Assembly: GCA_024234575.1 (NCBI GenBank)
Contig: JACKOB010000003.1
Coordinates: 62,001-126,000, forward strand
Length of the DNA stretch: 64,000 nt
Source of the DNA: Hahellaceae bacterium
Lineage (GTDB): Bacteria; Pseudomonadota; Gammaproteobacteria; Pseudomonadales; Oleiphilaceae
Direction: 5' to 3'
Numbering within the stretch: the first letter of the stretch is position 1; every line of letters begins with the position of its first letter. Below are positions 40,312 to 49,292 of this stretch, piece by piece. Both the position numbers and the translations under genes were made by a program. Below the pieces are notes generated by a model, which was given only the letters and a program-made list of their open reading frames with translations, had not been told where the DNA came from and ran no database searches.

Positions 40312-41013
40312 ATGGTAGCAATGTATCAGCGCGATTCAGTAGTTAGTCAGAGACTCTTTACATTAATCTGTATGTTAATGGGTGTGTTATTTGTGCATAC
40401 GCAGGAGCTTAGTGCAGAAGTGCTGGCCTGGAAGTTAGAAAAGGACACTGATGGCATATCCGTTTATACAGCATCAGTGGAGGGATCAGATTTTAAAGCC
40501 TTTAGAGCCGTTATGGAGGTGACTGCATCGCTCAATCAGCTGGTATCGATGCATACTGATCCGGATAATATCTCCGAGTGGCTTTATGACTGTAAAAAAT
40601 CTGAGTTGATCAAGAAAGTAAAAGACAATGAGTTTTATATTTATTATGTGTCTGCTGCACCGTGGCCGGTGCAAGATCGCGACTATGTCCTGCATTCAGT
40701 GATTACGCAAGATTCAGACAGCTACGTCGTGACGATAAACTTCAAGTCTGAAACCAGCATTACCAAAAATTCAGATGAATGCGTGCGTATGGCGGAAGTC
40801 ACAGGCTATTGGCTATTTAAGCCGTTAAAGGCGGGCAAGGTAAGAATTGAGTATCAGGTACATGCCGATCCCAACGGTGCGCTGCCATCGTGGCTTGCCA
40901 ATGCAGCTGTGGTCGAGCAACCCTTCGAAACGATGAAAACGATCCGCCAACACATGACCAATGAGAAATATGTAAACGCCCAGCTAAGTTTTATTCGTGA
41001 GCCAAATCGTTAA
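40312..41013 (+). CDS. START domain-containing exported protein
   Basis: A 233-residue protein with an N-terminal signal (about 12-33, LFTLICMLMGVLFVHTQELSA) and a START lipid-transfer domain (WKLEKDTDGISVYTASVEGSDFKAFRAVMEV...; YYVSAAPWPVQDRDYVL). Such bacterial START proteins probably carry a lipid or hydrophobic ligand in the periplasm. ATG 40324 is an alternative start. It is convergent with the GGCT-like gene 15 bp away. Confidence 0.85.
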   Translation: MVAMYQRDSVVSQRLFTLICMLMGVLFVHTQELSAEVLAWKLEKDTDGISVYTASVEGSDFKAFRAVMEVTASLNQLVSMHTDPDNISEWLYDCKKSELIKKVKDNEFYIYYVSAAPWPVQDRDYVLHSVITQDSDSYVVTINFKSETSITKNSDECVRMAEVTGYWLFKPLKAGKVRIEYQVHADPNGALPSWLANAAVVEQPFETMKTIRQHMTNEKYVNAQLSFIREPNR

Positions 41014-41028
41014 AGAATCTCTTTGGGT

Positions 41029-41439
41029 CTATCCGCATGTTGAGGTGATAAAATTTCTGGCCTCGTGTTTTGTGAACCAGGCATTGTCCCAGTCTTCATC
41101 GAGGGCAAGGTGTCTGGCGCAAGGCGCTAACAGGTAGACCATGGCAATCTGTTGGGTTGATTGGCCCTGGTTGCCTACAAATATGCTGACCTCCTGTTTG
41201 ATGTACCAATCGCCTTCAAATTCATCCAGTACACGCCAGTCGTGAGGTTGCAGGCTTTTGTACAATAACCCGTGTGTTTTTTCACCTTTGCATGCTAATA
41301 GCCCGGGGAAAACCTGGCCTTTGAGTTTAACTGCACGATAGTTCTGCAATAAGGCTGGCTCAGCGGCAGGTAATTTTCCCAGCAGTTTGAACATTATTTC
41401 GCTATTCATAAGCGTGCCGTAAGTAAAGCAATGAGACAT
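41029..41439 (-). CDS. gamma-glutamylcyclotransferase (AIG2-like) family protein
   Basis: A 136-residue GGCT-fold protein starting MSHCFTYGTLMNSEIMFKLLGK, with the substrate-binding YGTL turn and an acidic LDEFEGDWY segment containing the likely catalytic glutamate. The family cleaves gamma-glutamyl dipeptides or gamma-glutamylamines; the exact substrate is unknown. Single gene. Confidence 0.85.
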   Translation of the reverse strand: MSHCFTYGTLMNSEIMFKLLGKLPAAEPALLQNYRAVKLKGQVFPGLLACKGEKTHGLLYKSLQPHDWRVLDEFEGDWYIKQEVSIFVGNQGQSTQQIAMVYLLAPCARHLALDEDWDNAWFTKHEARNFITSTCG

Positions 41440-41512
41440 TATTCAGGTCCTGCTGCAAGGTTCATTTGCTTAACTATACTTAAAGCTTCGTTCACTAGCA
41501 CAGGAAAATTCA

Positions 41513-42061
41513 ATGAAAAAAATTGCTAAATTTGTCGTTGGCGTTGGTTTGTGGGCTGCTTCGGTTATTGCCGTGGCTGAAGTGCCGGATGCATTGAATC
41601 CGATTATTCCCGTGATAGAGTCGTGGGGAGAAAATCCGGTGTTAGTTGCAGCGGTTATTGCCCAGAATGAGAAAAATGTATCTCTGGATGAAATTAAAGA
41701 ACTGGATGCGCAATGGCAGGCCGCATCGGATTTGACGCCATTTATGCGTGATTTAATGCAAAATGAGGCTGCACGGGAGTTGGTTACACTGGAGCAAACA
41801 GAGCCTTATTTCCTGGAAGTGTTTGTGATGGATAACCAGGGAGCATTGGTGGCACTAACGAACAAAACCTCAGATTACTGGCAAGGGGATGAGGCCAAAT
41901 GGCAAAAGAGCTTTAACAATGGCAATGCGGCGGTACATATAAGTGATGTGAAGTTTGATGACAGTGCAGCAGCTAACTTAGTACAGGTATCGGTGGCTGT
42001 AAAAAGTGAAGGAAAGGTGATTGGTGCACTAACTGTAGGCGTTAATGTTGATGAACTTTAG
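41513..42061 (+). CDS. secreted PDC/Cache-like sensor-domain protein
   Basis: A 182-residue exported protein: signal peptide MKKIAKFVVGVGLWAASVIAVA, then a helical segment (about 30-95) and a PAS-like PDC core (about 100-182) with FVMDNQGALVALTNKTSDYWQGDEAKW and the closing strands VSVAVKSEGKVIGALTVGVNVD. PDC domains usually sit outside chemoreceptors or kinases; here there is no membrane anchor or output domain. It may bind a small molecule for a separate sensor. The start ATG 41513 is preceded by CAGGAAAA. Confidence 0.75.
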   Translation: MKKIAKFVVGVGLWAASVIAVAEVPDALNPIIPVIESWGENPVLVAAVIAQNEKNVSLDEIKELDAQWQAASDLTPFMRDLMQNEAARELVTLEQTEPYFLEVFVMDNQGALVALTNKTSDYWQGDEAKWQKSFNNGNAAVHISDVKFDDSAAANLVQVSVAVKSEGKVIGALTVGVNVDEL

Positions 42062-42087
42062 GTCTCATTGCTAGTACTAAGCAAGCG

Positions 42088-42119
42088 CAACACCAGACGG
42101 CCTAAGTCGCCTGGTGTTG
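42088..42119. terminator. bidirectional terminator hairpin
   Basis: A 9-bp perfect stem (CAACACCAG / CTGGTGTTG) with a 14-nt loop lies between the PDC-protein stop and the convergent thiolase stop. Confidence 0.65.
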
Positions 42120-42143
42120 TTAACGCTGATAGGGGGAGCTCGA

Positions 42144-43325
42144 TTAGTCTCTCTCTACCGCCAGTGCTACACCCATACCACCACCGATACAGAGAGTTGC
42201 CAGGCCTTTTTTAGCGTCACGCTTGCCCATTTCATGCAATAACGTTACCAGTACGCGGCAACCTGATGCACCAATCGGATGCCCAAGCGCAATGGCACCA
42301 CCATTGACGTTTACTTTGTCAGTGTCCCACTCCAGTGATTTATTCACCGAGATGGCTTGGGCTGCGAAAGCTTCATTTGCTTCAATCAAGTCGAGGTCAC
42401 CAACATTCCAGCCTGCTTTGCTCAGGCAGCGTTGTGTGGCAGGAATTGGGCCGGTGCCCATGATTGTCGGGTCAACGCCAGCACTTGCGTAAGCGGCAAT
42501 TCGTGCAAGAACAGGCAAACCAAGGGACTTGGCTTTTTCTTCAGAGCAAAGAATAACAACCGCGGCACCATCATTGATGGATGAGGCATTGGCAGCAGTG
42601 ATTGTGCCGTCCTTTTTAAATGCCGGACGCATTTTAGTAAAGCTGTCCATTGTTGCCCCGTGGCGTGGATTCTCATCCTGGCTGACAACAATAGGGTCGC
42701 CTTTACGCTGAGGGATGGTGACAGGAACAATTTCTGCGTCGAACTTGCCGGCTTTTTGGGCAGCTTCTGCTTTGTTTTGCGAGCTTAAGGCAAAAGCATC
42801 CTGTTCTTCACGTGAGATATTGAACTTTTCTGCAATGTTTTCGGCAGTAATACCCATGTGATAATCATTAAAGGCATCCCACAGGCCGTCTTTAATCATC
42901 GTATCGATCATTTCCCAGTTGCCCATGCGCTGACCATTGCGGGAGCGGGGTAGCAGGTGGCCACTTTGGCTCATTGATTCCTGTCCACCGGCAACCACGA
43001 TATCGGCATCACCCAGCATGATCGCCTGGGCGGCAAAATGAACGGCTTTCAGGCCAGAGCCACAGACTTTGTTGATGGTCATTGCAGGAACAGTCTCGGG
43101 GATGCCTGCGTGCAAGCTGGCTTGTCTTGCGGGGTTTTGTCCACACCCTGCGGTCAGGATTTGGCCTAAAATGACTTCATCTACTTGCTCGCCTTTTAGG
43201 TTGGCGCGCTCTAGTGCGGCTTTGATAGCAACTGTGCCAAGCTGATCAGCGCTTAGGCTGGATAAACTGCCGGAAAACCCACCAATAGGGGTACGGGCGG
43301 CGGCGACAATAACGACATTTCTCAT
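42144..43325 (-). CDS. acetyl-CoA C-acetyltransferase (thiolase II)
   Basis: Biosynthetic-type thiolase of 393 residues (AtoB/PhaA class) that condenses two acetyl-CoA to acetoacetyl-CoA or reverses this. Active-site C88 is in [11 protein letters not shown], the NEAFAAQA loop follows, then the His in [16 protein letters not shown] and the second Cys in [10 protein letters not shown]. Neighbouring genes do not indicate whether its role is polyhydroxybutyrate synthesis or ketone/fatty-acid use. Confidence 0.96.
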   Translation of the reverse strand: MRNVVIVAAARTPIGGFSGSLSSLSADQLGTVAIKAALERANLKGEQVDEVILGQILTAGCGQNPARQASLHAGIPETVPAMTINKVCGSGLKAVHFAAQAIMLGDADIVVAGGQESMSQSGHLLPRSRNGQRMGNWEMIDTMIKDGLWDAFNDYHMGITAENIAEKFNISREEQDAFALSSQNKAEAAQKAGKFDAEIVPVTIPQRKGDPIVVSQDENPRHGATMDSFTKMRPAFKKDGTITAANASSINDGAAVVILCSEEKAKSLGLPVLARIAAYASAGVDPTIMGTGPIPATQRCLSKAGWNVGDLDLIEANEAFAAQAISVNKSLEWDTDKVNVNGGAIALGHPIGASGCRVLVTLLHEMGKRDAKKGLATLCIGGGMGVALAVERD

Positions 43326-43458
43326 GCAAGAACTCCTTGTTTTTGTGATGTGTTCGCAAACTACATGGTGTTGATTGTGACTATCCAGAATAAAACAAAT
43401 CTAAATATAGCGCCCGATTATGTCGGAAATATGTGCAACGAAAGTTAATCTGGATCAT

Positions 43459-44703
43459 TCATTCGTTATTCTCTCCACCCCAGAACCTTTTTTTAGTCTC
43501 GGCGATCAGTGACAAGCGCTTTTTCTGAATTGCCTCACCTAACCTGGCCCCCTGAAATCCTTCAGCAACCAGGGCTTTTGTATCTATAGTGCGCAAAACA
43601 TAGAGTATCTGAGTTAAATAATCTCGTTGCGGGTAGGGGATTTCAGTAAAACCGGTACGGCCTCGTGCATCGGCTTCGCAAACCAGTAAAAGCTTAAGGA
43701 AGCGATCTGGCTTGCGTTGCCCATCGGCACGATTAAAAAACTTTAGCAGTGTCTGGTTTTTCAATGAGGCAACCTGATGTACGTGGGTATGAAACTCACA
43801 GGCAAGCAGTGCCAGCTCTTTGGTTTCGCGAGGAGTTTTGATTCGCTCGCAGAGATTTTCGATTGCCGCCAATCCCTTTTTTTCATGGGCAATATGACGG
43901 GGCCAATCTTGTTTGGGGGTGAGGCCTTTGCCAAGATCGTGGATGAGTGCGGCAAAGCGTACATCAATATCTTCACTGAGCTGGGTCGCCACTTGCAGCA
44001 CCATTTGTGAGTGCACCCAGGTGTCTATTTCAGGGTGGTGTTGCGCGGGTTGCGGTACGCCAGATAGTTTTGCCAACTCGGGGAAAATTACCTCAAGCGC
44101 ACCACATTCATAAAGTGCGGAAAAGTACACTTCTGGTGATCTCTCGCCAAGCGCCCTGGCGGTTTCCTGCCAGATGCGCTCCGCCACGAGGTTGTCAACT
44201 TCGCCAGCTTTAACGATATCCGCCATTAGCGCCATTGTTTCTTTGGCAATCGTAAAGCCAAGATGATGGAAGCGGGCAGCGAACCGAGCCACACGCAGCA
44301 CACGAAGTGGATCTTCAATAAACGCTGCAGAAACATGGCGCAGTGTTCGGTTGGCAAGATCTTGCTGACCGTTAAAAGGGTCGACGATATTGCCCGTGTC
44401 ATCCTGGGCCATGGCATTAATGGTAAGATCCCGGCGGGATAAGTCTTCTTCGAGCGTGACCTCAGGTGAAAAAACGCAATCGAACCCTTTGTAGCCCGGA
44501 CCTTTTTTTCTCTCTTGCCTTGCCAGTGCGTATTCTTCTTTGCTTTGTGGGTGCAGGAACACAGGAAAGTCTGCGCCAACCTGTTTAAATCCTTGTTTTA
44601 GTAAGGCTTCAGGGGTGCCGCCAATGACGACCCAATCCTGGTCTTTAACTGGTAGGCCGAGCAATTTATCGCGGACAGCGCCGCCAACTAAGTAAAAATT
44701 CAT
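43459..44703 (-). CDS. cca: multifunctional CCA-adding tRNA nucleotidyltransferase
   Basis: A 414-residue class II CCA enzyme with a C-terminal HD phosphohydrolase region. The nucleotidyltransferase site is GGAVRDKLLG plus the D-x-D of KDQDWVVIGG; the B motif is RRDLTINAMA. RFAALIHDLGKG is the HD motif giving 2'-phosphatase and 2',3'-cyclic phosphodiesterase activity. It repairs and completes tRNA 3' ends. Confidence 0.96.
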   Translation of the reverse strand: MNFYLVGGAVRDKLLGLPVKDQDWVVIGGTPEALLKQGFKQVGADFPVFLHPQSKEEYALARQERKKGPGYKGFDCVFSPEVTLEEDLSRRDLTINAMAQDDTGNIVDPFNGQQDLANRTLRHVSAAFIEDPLRVLRVARFAARFHHLGFTIAKETMALMADIVKAGEVDNLVAERIWQETARALGERSPEVYFSALYECGALEVIFPELAKLSGVPQPAQHHPEIDTWVHSQMVLQVATQLSEDIDVRFAALIHDLGKGLTPKQDWPRHIAHEKKGLAAIENLCERIKTPRETKELALLACEFHTHVHQVASLKNQTLLKFFNRADGQRKPDRFLKLLLVCEADARGRTGFTEIPYPQRDYLTQILYVLRTIDTKALVAEGFQGARLGEAIQKKRLSLIAETKKRFWGGENNE

Positions 44704-44773
44704 GGTGATAGGGTCAGTCGAAAGAAATAAGGCAGGATTATAGCACTAGCCGGACGAGGTTGTGTTTACCTAT

Positions 44774-44798
44774 AAAAAAGGGTGCCAGATGGCACCCT
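44774..44798 (-). terminator. intrinsic terminator after the TraF-type barrel gene
   Basis: On the minus strand AGGGTGCC, loop ATCT, GGCACCCT, then TTTTTAT: an 8-bp GC-rich stem with a clean T-tract, about 19 bp after the stop. Confidence 0.9.
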
Positions 44799-44816
44799 GT
44801 TGCGACAAACTCCAGG

Positions 44817-46157
44817 CTAAAAAGTAAAGCCCAGCTCAGCTGCGGCACCAACTTCGCCATCAGCAAAGACGCCGGTGATGTCAAAGTGTACGCCAAAAGG
44901 GGAGAATCCAAGGCCTGCAGTAAAAATGGTGTCCTCCTGTACCCCTTCGCGGCCGTTATTATCAGCCAGATTCTGCCTGATGCCGGCGCGAACCTGCATA
45001 AAATCCAGTCCATTGAGCTCACCACCAATGGATAAGAACTGCGTGTCATCTTCAAAACCAAAAGCTTTGTTCTTTGTCAGATCCAAGTCGACAGCAACGG
45101 TGTGCCACTCACTCGAGTGCGATACGCCGACCCGATATAGTGGGTCAATCTTGATAATTCGCCCTCTGCCTTGCCTCGCAACCTCGGACGCGTCAGCGGT
45201 ATTGATTTCCACGGGAATGATATTCATTCCAGAGAATCCAATGGTCCATTGATTGCTGTCGCCAAAATGGGTGGCAATACCGATATCGAGGTTAAAAGCG
45301 GTCTCTTCTGACTCGTAATCACCTGCGTCAAAATCATCTTCATCAAAAGTTTCTACATTCGCCACATAGTCGTATGCGCGAAACGTTTGTAATTTGGGGG
45401 ATACACCAAAGGCGTAGCGACGATCGCCGATTTCAAATTCACGGGCCAGGGTGATACCTATTTCTGCTTTACCGGCGGCTATTACGGCGCCATCAGAGGA
45501 GATTGTTTTTACATTTGGGTCATTGTTTGGGTTGCTAGTTTCTAAGTCAGGTAGCTTATCTAAAGCATCAGGTGCCCCTGCGGCTATTTTTAATGCTTCG
45601 TCTCGATAGAATTCATAGAGTTCTTGGTCATTATAGTTTACAGAGGATGTGCCTTTGATGGTGCCATTAATAAATACACCAATCCCTAACTTTTGCCCAG
45701 GTATGATCACGGCAGTACCCAGACCAAACTCGCCGCGCACCGCATCCTGATTAAGTGCCGCTAAATCTCGATTAAACTGTTCTGCTGCAGCCACAACCGT
45801 TAAGGCCGCAGCTGTATTGTTGGGGTTGGCGTTGAGAGCTTTGATGGCATTTTGAAAGGTTTCGAAGGTGCCACTGTCCTGATAATCGGTAATTCGGTCC
45901 ACGACCTCTTCTTTATCGGCGGCTCTGGCATTAATAGAAGGAAGTATCAGACCAAAATCATCCCGTGAATCATCATGCCTGCTGGCCACCAATGCCGGGT
46001 TGAAGAAACTTGCCCCTGTCGGCGTGGCGGAGGCTACGCCAGTACCACCCATAGCAATTGAACGAGCGTCACCAAAGTTATGAGGGCCCGCCAATGCCTG
46101 GCTGGTCAGAATTGGAAAAGATAGCGCTACCACAAGAGCTTTTGGCGTAAATTTCAT
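44817..46157 (-). CDS. TraF-type (TraF_2/PF13729) outer-membrane beta-barrel protein
   Basis: A 446-residue exported protein with signal peptide MKFTPKALVVALSFPILTSQALA and a mature start GPHNFGDARSIAMGGTGVASATPTGASFFNPALVA, the FadL-like signature found in proteins annotated conjugal transfer protein TraF. The C-terminus AAELGFTF ends in Phe as outer-membrane barrels do. No conjugation genes are nearby, so a role in transfer is unlikely; it is more likely a chromosomal barrel of unknown cargo. The 320 bp before flgP contain the sigma-54-like promoter listed separately and no other gene. Confidence 0.82.
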   Translation of the reverse strand: MKFTPKALVVALSFPILTSQALAGPHNFGDARSIAMGGTGVASATPTGASFFNPALVASRHDDSRDDFGLILPSINARAADKEEVVDRITDYQDSGTFETFQNAIKALNANPNNTAAALTVVAAAEQFNRDLAALNQDAVRGEFGLGTAVIIPGQKLGIGVFINGTIKGTSSVNYNDQELYEFYRDEALKIAAGAPDALDKLPDLETSNPNNDPNVKTISSDGAVIAAGKAEIGITLAREFEIGDRRYAFGVSPKLQTFRAYDYVANVETFDEDDFDAGDYESEETAFNLDIGIATHFGDSNQWTIGFSGMNIIPVEINTADASEVARQGRGRIIKIDPLYRVGVSHSSEWHTVAVDLDLTKNKAFGFEDDTQFLSIGGELNGLDFMQVRAGIRQNLADNNGREGVQEDTIFTAGLGFSPFGVHFDITGVFADGEVGAAAELGFTF

Positions 46158-46399
46158 TAGGTTTCTCCCTGAAATAGTGGCAAAAATAAAATATGCGATA
46201 AAAAACGTCTATCTGAAGGATAGAAACCCCTGCAACACTTGTCCATGTATGGGAGCGTAATTCCGAGCATAGATTTACATGTAATGACTCAAACCTTGGC
46301 GAATGGTTGCCGCTAGTGGCAAGTTTTGTAGCGTTTAGGTGATGTGGATGCGTTGTCTGCATTTTCTATCTATATGAACAGATTGTTTTTATGTGAATG

Positions 46400-46415
46400 T
46401 GGCATGAATATTTCA
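46400..46415 (+). promoter_or_regulatory. sigma-54-type promoter upstream of flgP
   Basis: TGGCATG-AATA-TTTCA matches the sigma-54 consensus TGGCACR-N4-TTGCW at all but two positions, with the essential GG at -24 and a C at -12, but T instead of G at -13. It ends 61 bp before the flgP start. Polar-flagellum H-ring genes in Vibrio depend on sigma-54. Confidence 0.5.
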
Positions 46416-46476
46416 TTAATTGTAGAAATGAGGTTTTCTGTCATATTTTTGTCGCTAGTCGGCATTGGTGTTGCTT

Positions 46477-47073
46477 ATGGACAATTCAATTTACAAAATC
46501 TCCGACCGTGGTCTCTGGTCGGCTTTACTATCTCTGTCGCCCGGAGCGGCTGTGGTTCTGTTCGTTGTGCTGGTGGCGCTTGGTGTAACAGGTTGTTCAA
46601 CCAATACTACCGATGACGCGACCTATGACGGCGCTGATCCGATAGTGATCCGGGTAACGGGGTTTGGTACCTATGCGGATGCAAAAGACAAAGGTTCTGA
46701 AAGACAGCGATTAATGGCGATGCGGGCGTCCAAGCTAGATGCGTATCGATCACTTGCCGAAAGGGTTTATGGCACAGTTTTGTTTGGCTCATCTACTGTA
46801 AATGATTTTGTGTTGGAAAATGACCAGTTTCGGGCAGTCGTAGATAGCTATATCCGTGGCGCTAAAGTTATCACAATGAATGAATTGTCTGGTGGGAGCT
46901 TCGAAACTGTTCTGGAGCTTGTATTAGAGCCGCAGTTTCGGCATTGCCTCACCTATAGCAATCACTACAAAGCATCTGGAAACTGCAGTTTACCAATTCC
47001 TCTCGGCAATGATCGAAGTGGTGATATGAATGCATCAAATGCGAAAACCGACGACTTGTATTTTATTAAGTAG
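46477..47073 (+). CDS. flgP: LPP20-family flagellar outer-membrane lipoprotein FlgP
   Basis: About 198 residues. A lipoprotein signal with lipobox V-T-G-C in VALGVTGCSTN follows a long hydrophobic stretch. The mature part, VIRVTGFGTYADAK...SERQRLMAMRASKLDAYRSLAERVYG, is the LPP20/FlgP domain. FlgP builds the outer-membrane-associated basal disk or H-ring around polar flagellar motors. ATG 46477 is taken as start; TTG/GTG codons just upstream are alternatives, and no strong ribosome site is visible. flgT follows after 6 bases. The usual third partner, flgO, is not adjacent. Confidence 0.82.
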   Translation: MDNSIYKISDRGLWSALLSLSPGAAVVLFVVLVALGVTGCSTNTTDDATYDGADPIVIRVTGFGTYADAKDKGSERQRLMAMRASKLDAYRSLAERVYGTVLFGSSTVNDFVLENDQFRAVVDSYIRGAKVITMNELSGGSFETVLELVLEPQFRHCLTYSNHYKASGNCSLPIPLGNDRSGDMNASNAKTDDLYFIK

Positions 47074-47079
47074 ATTTTT

Positions 47080-48351
47080 ATGAAAGAGCATCTCAGGCAC
47101 AGTGAAAAGGCTAGTGAAGCGAAACCGTTTTACCGCGGATTCTTTGCTAAAACCTTGCTGAAAATTTTGTTGTCTGCTGCTTTTTTTCTGTCTGCGATTA
47201 CCTCGGTCAGTGCGGCTTGGGTTGAGGCGCCAGGGGAGGCGGTCGTTATTGATGGTAACCTTGATAACGCGCGGCGCGAGGCAACAGACGATGCCTTGCG
47301 TCAGGCAGCGATTCAGTCGGGTGTGCATGTCAACAGTCAGCAAGAGATGAGAAATGGCCAGCTGACCAAAGACAAACTGGACATAACGGCGTTGGCAAAT
47401 ATTCGCCATGCGTCGGTGGTGAAAGAGTGGCAGGAAGGTGGTTTTTTCAAGGTGATTGTCCGTGCCAATGTAGAAGAAAAAACGCAGTGCCGGGCAGAAG
47501 CAGGTAATGAGTATCGCAAAACCCTGTTAGTCACGGGGTTTGCTCAGCAGCAGCCAGAGTCTGGTTCTCTGGGGGGCATCGATAACGCTGACCGGGCACT
47601 GGCCAGTTATCTTGGCAAACAGTTAAACACCCGTTCTGGTCTGCTGGTTTTTGAGTCAAGCCAGTATCGGCTGTATGACGAGGTGGTAAATGCACCCGTG
47701 GCTGAGACCGCCCAGCGAACCGTTACCAAGGCCGTGCATGTCGCTAAAGACATGGGGGCACAGTTTGTACTGTCTGGGGTGATCAGGGACACGTCGATGC
47801 ATGATCGCGAGGCGATGGATACATCTATCTGGTCATCCATGAAACGTACTCTCAAAATGGTGAATACTAATCGTGCCTTTGCACTGGAGGTGTTTATTCA
47901 TGACGGTTTTAGTGGCGCGATTGTATTTCAGAGATTTTATCGACTAGATGCGCAGTGGAATCTTGCATTAAACGAGTCGGCGCCGTTTGGTTCTCCTGCT
48001 TTTTGGGCGACGCCATACGGCAAAGCGGTCGGTGCGCTTTTAGATGACATCAGCTGGGAATTGGAAGATGCGTTGCGTTGTCAGCCATTTATGGCTCGGA
48101 TTACCAAGGTAGACGGTAAAAAGCTGCATTTTGATAGTGGCTCGAACTCTGGGCTGCGACCCGGAGATAAGCTAAGTGTGTACCGGACTTTCTCTTTCTA
48201 CAATGCTGACTTGTTGCTATACACTGAGCTTACCGATGTAAAAGCCACGCTGCAGGTTGATCAGGTGCAGCCACAGTTTGCCCGGGGTGAGTTGATGATA
48301 GAAGCGGGTCGGTTAAATGTGCAGGAAGATGACATCCTGGTTGCTTGGTAG
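47080..48351 (+). CDS. flgT: flagellar H-ring protein FlgT
   Basis: A 423-residue exported protein with a signal around residues 24-45 (TLLKILLSAAFFLSAITSVSAAW). Its first domain AWVEAPGEAVVIDGNLDNARREATDDALRQAAIQSG is the FlgT N-terminal domain; the middle domain (LLVTGFAQQQPES...) resembles TolB-like binding regions, and the C-terminal part HFDSGSNSGLRPGDKLSVYR is the FlgT C domain. It forms the periplasmic H-ring that stabilises sodium-type polar flagellar motors. Downstream gene is convergent after 2 bp. Confidence 0.92.
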   Translation: MKEHLRHSEKASEAKPFYRGFFAKTLLKILLSAAFFLSAITSVSAAWVEAPGEAVVIDGNLDNARREATDDALRQAAIQSGVHVNSQQEMRNGQLTKDKLDITALANIRHASVVKEWQEGGFFKVIVRANVEEKTQCRAEAGNEYRKTLLVTGFAQQQPESGSLGGIDNADRALASYLGKQLNTRSGLLVFESSQYRLYDEVVNAPVAETAQRTVTKAVHVAKDMGAQFVLSGVIRDTSMHDREAMDTSIWSSMKRTLKMVNTNRAFALEVFIHDGFSGAIVFQRFYRLDAQWNLALNESAPFGSPAFWATPYGKAVGALLDDISWELEDALRCQPFMARITKVDGKKLHFDSGSNSGLRPGDKLSVYRTFSFYNADLLLYTELTDVKATLQVDQVQPQFARGELMIEAGRLNVQEDDILVAW

Positions 48352-48353
48352 TT

Positions 48354-48782
48354 TTACACCAGGTTTCGGCGCATCTTTGCCATCACCATGTATATCACCG
48401 GCGTGACTGCCATACTTGTGGTGACTATATCTGCCAGGCTGTGATACTGCAGATACATCATCAGAATGAAGTAGCATACAAGAGAAATGATCGTTGGCAG
48501 TAATAATTTTTTGCTGGATTGGCAGGTAAAAAGCACCCAAACAAGCGCGAATGCGGTATGCGTGCTGTAATCAAGACTAGCAGCGTGCCATAGGCCAATG
48601 TCATTATCTACAAACATAAAACCATAGATAAAGGCAAGTGGCAGCACAATGGACAGGCTATCGTAAATGCCAGTCCTTATTCCGTAACTGCTGACACGGG
48701 TGGTTAACAGTATCAAACCCAACAAAACCAGCGCAGGGCTATAGCAATCTGCAATAAATGCTAACGTTGTACCCCACTGCAT
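48354..48782 (-). CDS. small membrane protein with PAP2-like motifs
   Basis: A 142-residue protein with about five membrane helices. Two segments recall the PAP2 phosphatase site: STHTAFA in place of PSGHT, and QYHSLADIV in place of the H-x3-D motif. The first PAP2 motif (K-x6-RP) is missing, so it may be a degenerate or short relative. It starts 9 bp after sufE and is probably the last gene of the suf transcript. Function unknown. Confidence 0.6.
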   Translation of the reverse strand: MQWGTTLAFIADCYSPALVLLGLILLTTRVSSYGIRTGIYDSLSIVLPLAFIYGFMFVDNDIGLWHAASLDYSTHTAFALVWVLFTCQSSKKLLLPTIISLVCYFILMMYLQYHSLADIVTTSMAVTPVIYMVMAKMRRNLV

Positions 48783-48791
48783 CTCGCTATA

Positions 48792-49247
48792 TCAGCTCTT
48801 AGCGTTGCTTGCGATCAGCGTGATTTTTTGCAGCATCGAACGCAGTCCATTGCCGCGAGTGGGGCTGATATGTCTGAATAAATCCAGCTTTGCAAAAATA
48901 CCGTCAATATCTACCTGCAGCAGCTGCTCTGGTGTCTTTGCGTTAAGCATACAGAGAATTAGTGCAGCCAAGCCGCGCACGATCATTGCGTCGCTTTCGA
49001 TTAAGAGAAATATCTTGCCAGTGTCCGTGTCGATGTGATGAATTAACCACACCTGGCTTTGACAGCCGTGTACCAGATTCTCTGCTGTTTTCTCCGGCTC
49101 TGGAAACGCCGGTAACTTGCGCCCCAGATCAATGATATAAGCGTATCTTTCTTCCCAGTCATCAAGAAATGAGAAAGCATCCAACACCTCGTCAATCTGC
49201 ACTTCTACACCGAGGGGATTGTTAAGAAATAAGTCTGTCGAAGTCAT
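48792..49247 (-). CDS. sufE: cysteine desulfuration protein SufE
   Basis: A 151-residue SufE. The acceptor cysteine is C62 in VHGCQSQVWL; it takes persulfide sulfur from SufS and passes it to SufBCD. The conserved PELRTPENLVHGC-type stretch reads PEKTAENLVHGC here. It lies at the 3' part of the suf operon, 45 bp after sufT. Confidence 0.95.
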   Translation of the reverse strand: MTSTDLFLNNPLGVEVQIDEVLDAFSFLDDWEERYAYIIDLGRKLPAFPEPEKTAENLVHGCQSQVWLIHHIDTDTGKIFLLIESDAMIVRGLAALILCMLNAKTPEQLLQVDIDGIFAKLDLFRHISPTRGNGLRSMLQKITLIASNAKS

Positions 49248-49292
49248 CGGGGCCTTAATAGTTGCGAAGTAAGATCAATGAATATGGAGCAA

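Noticed and set aside
44817..46157. Conjugation (TraF) system
   Set aside because: No other transfer, relaxase or plasmid genes are present; this barrel type is common on chromosomes.
46344..46616. 90-codon frame before flgP
   Set aside because: Spans the sigma-54-like promoter and overlaps flgP in another frame; no ribosome site or domain.
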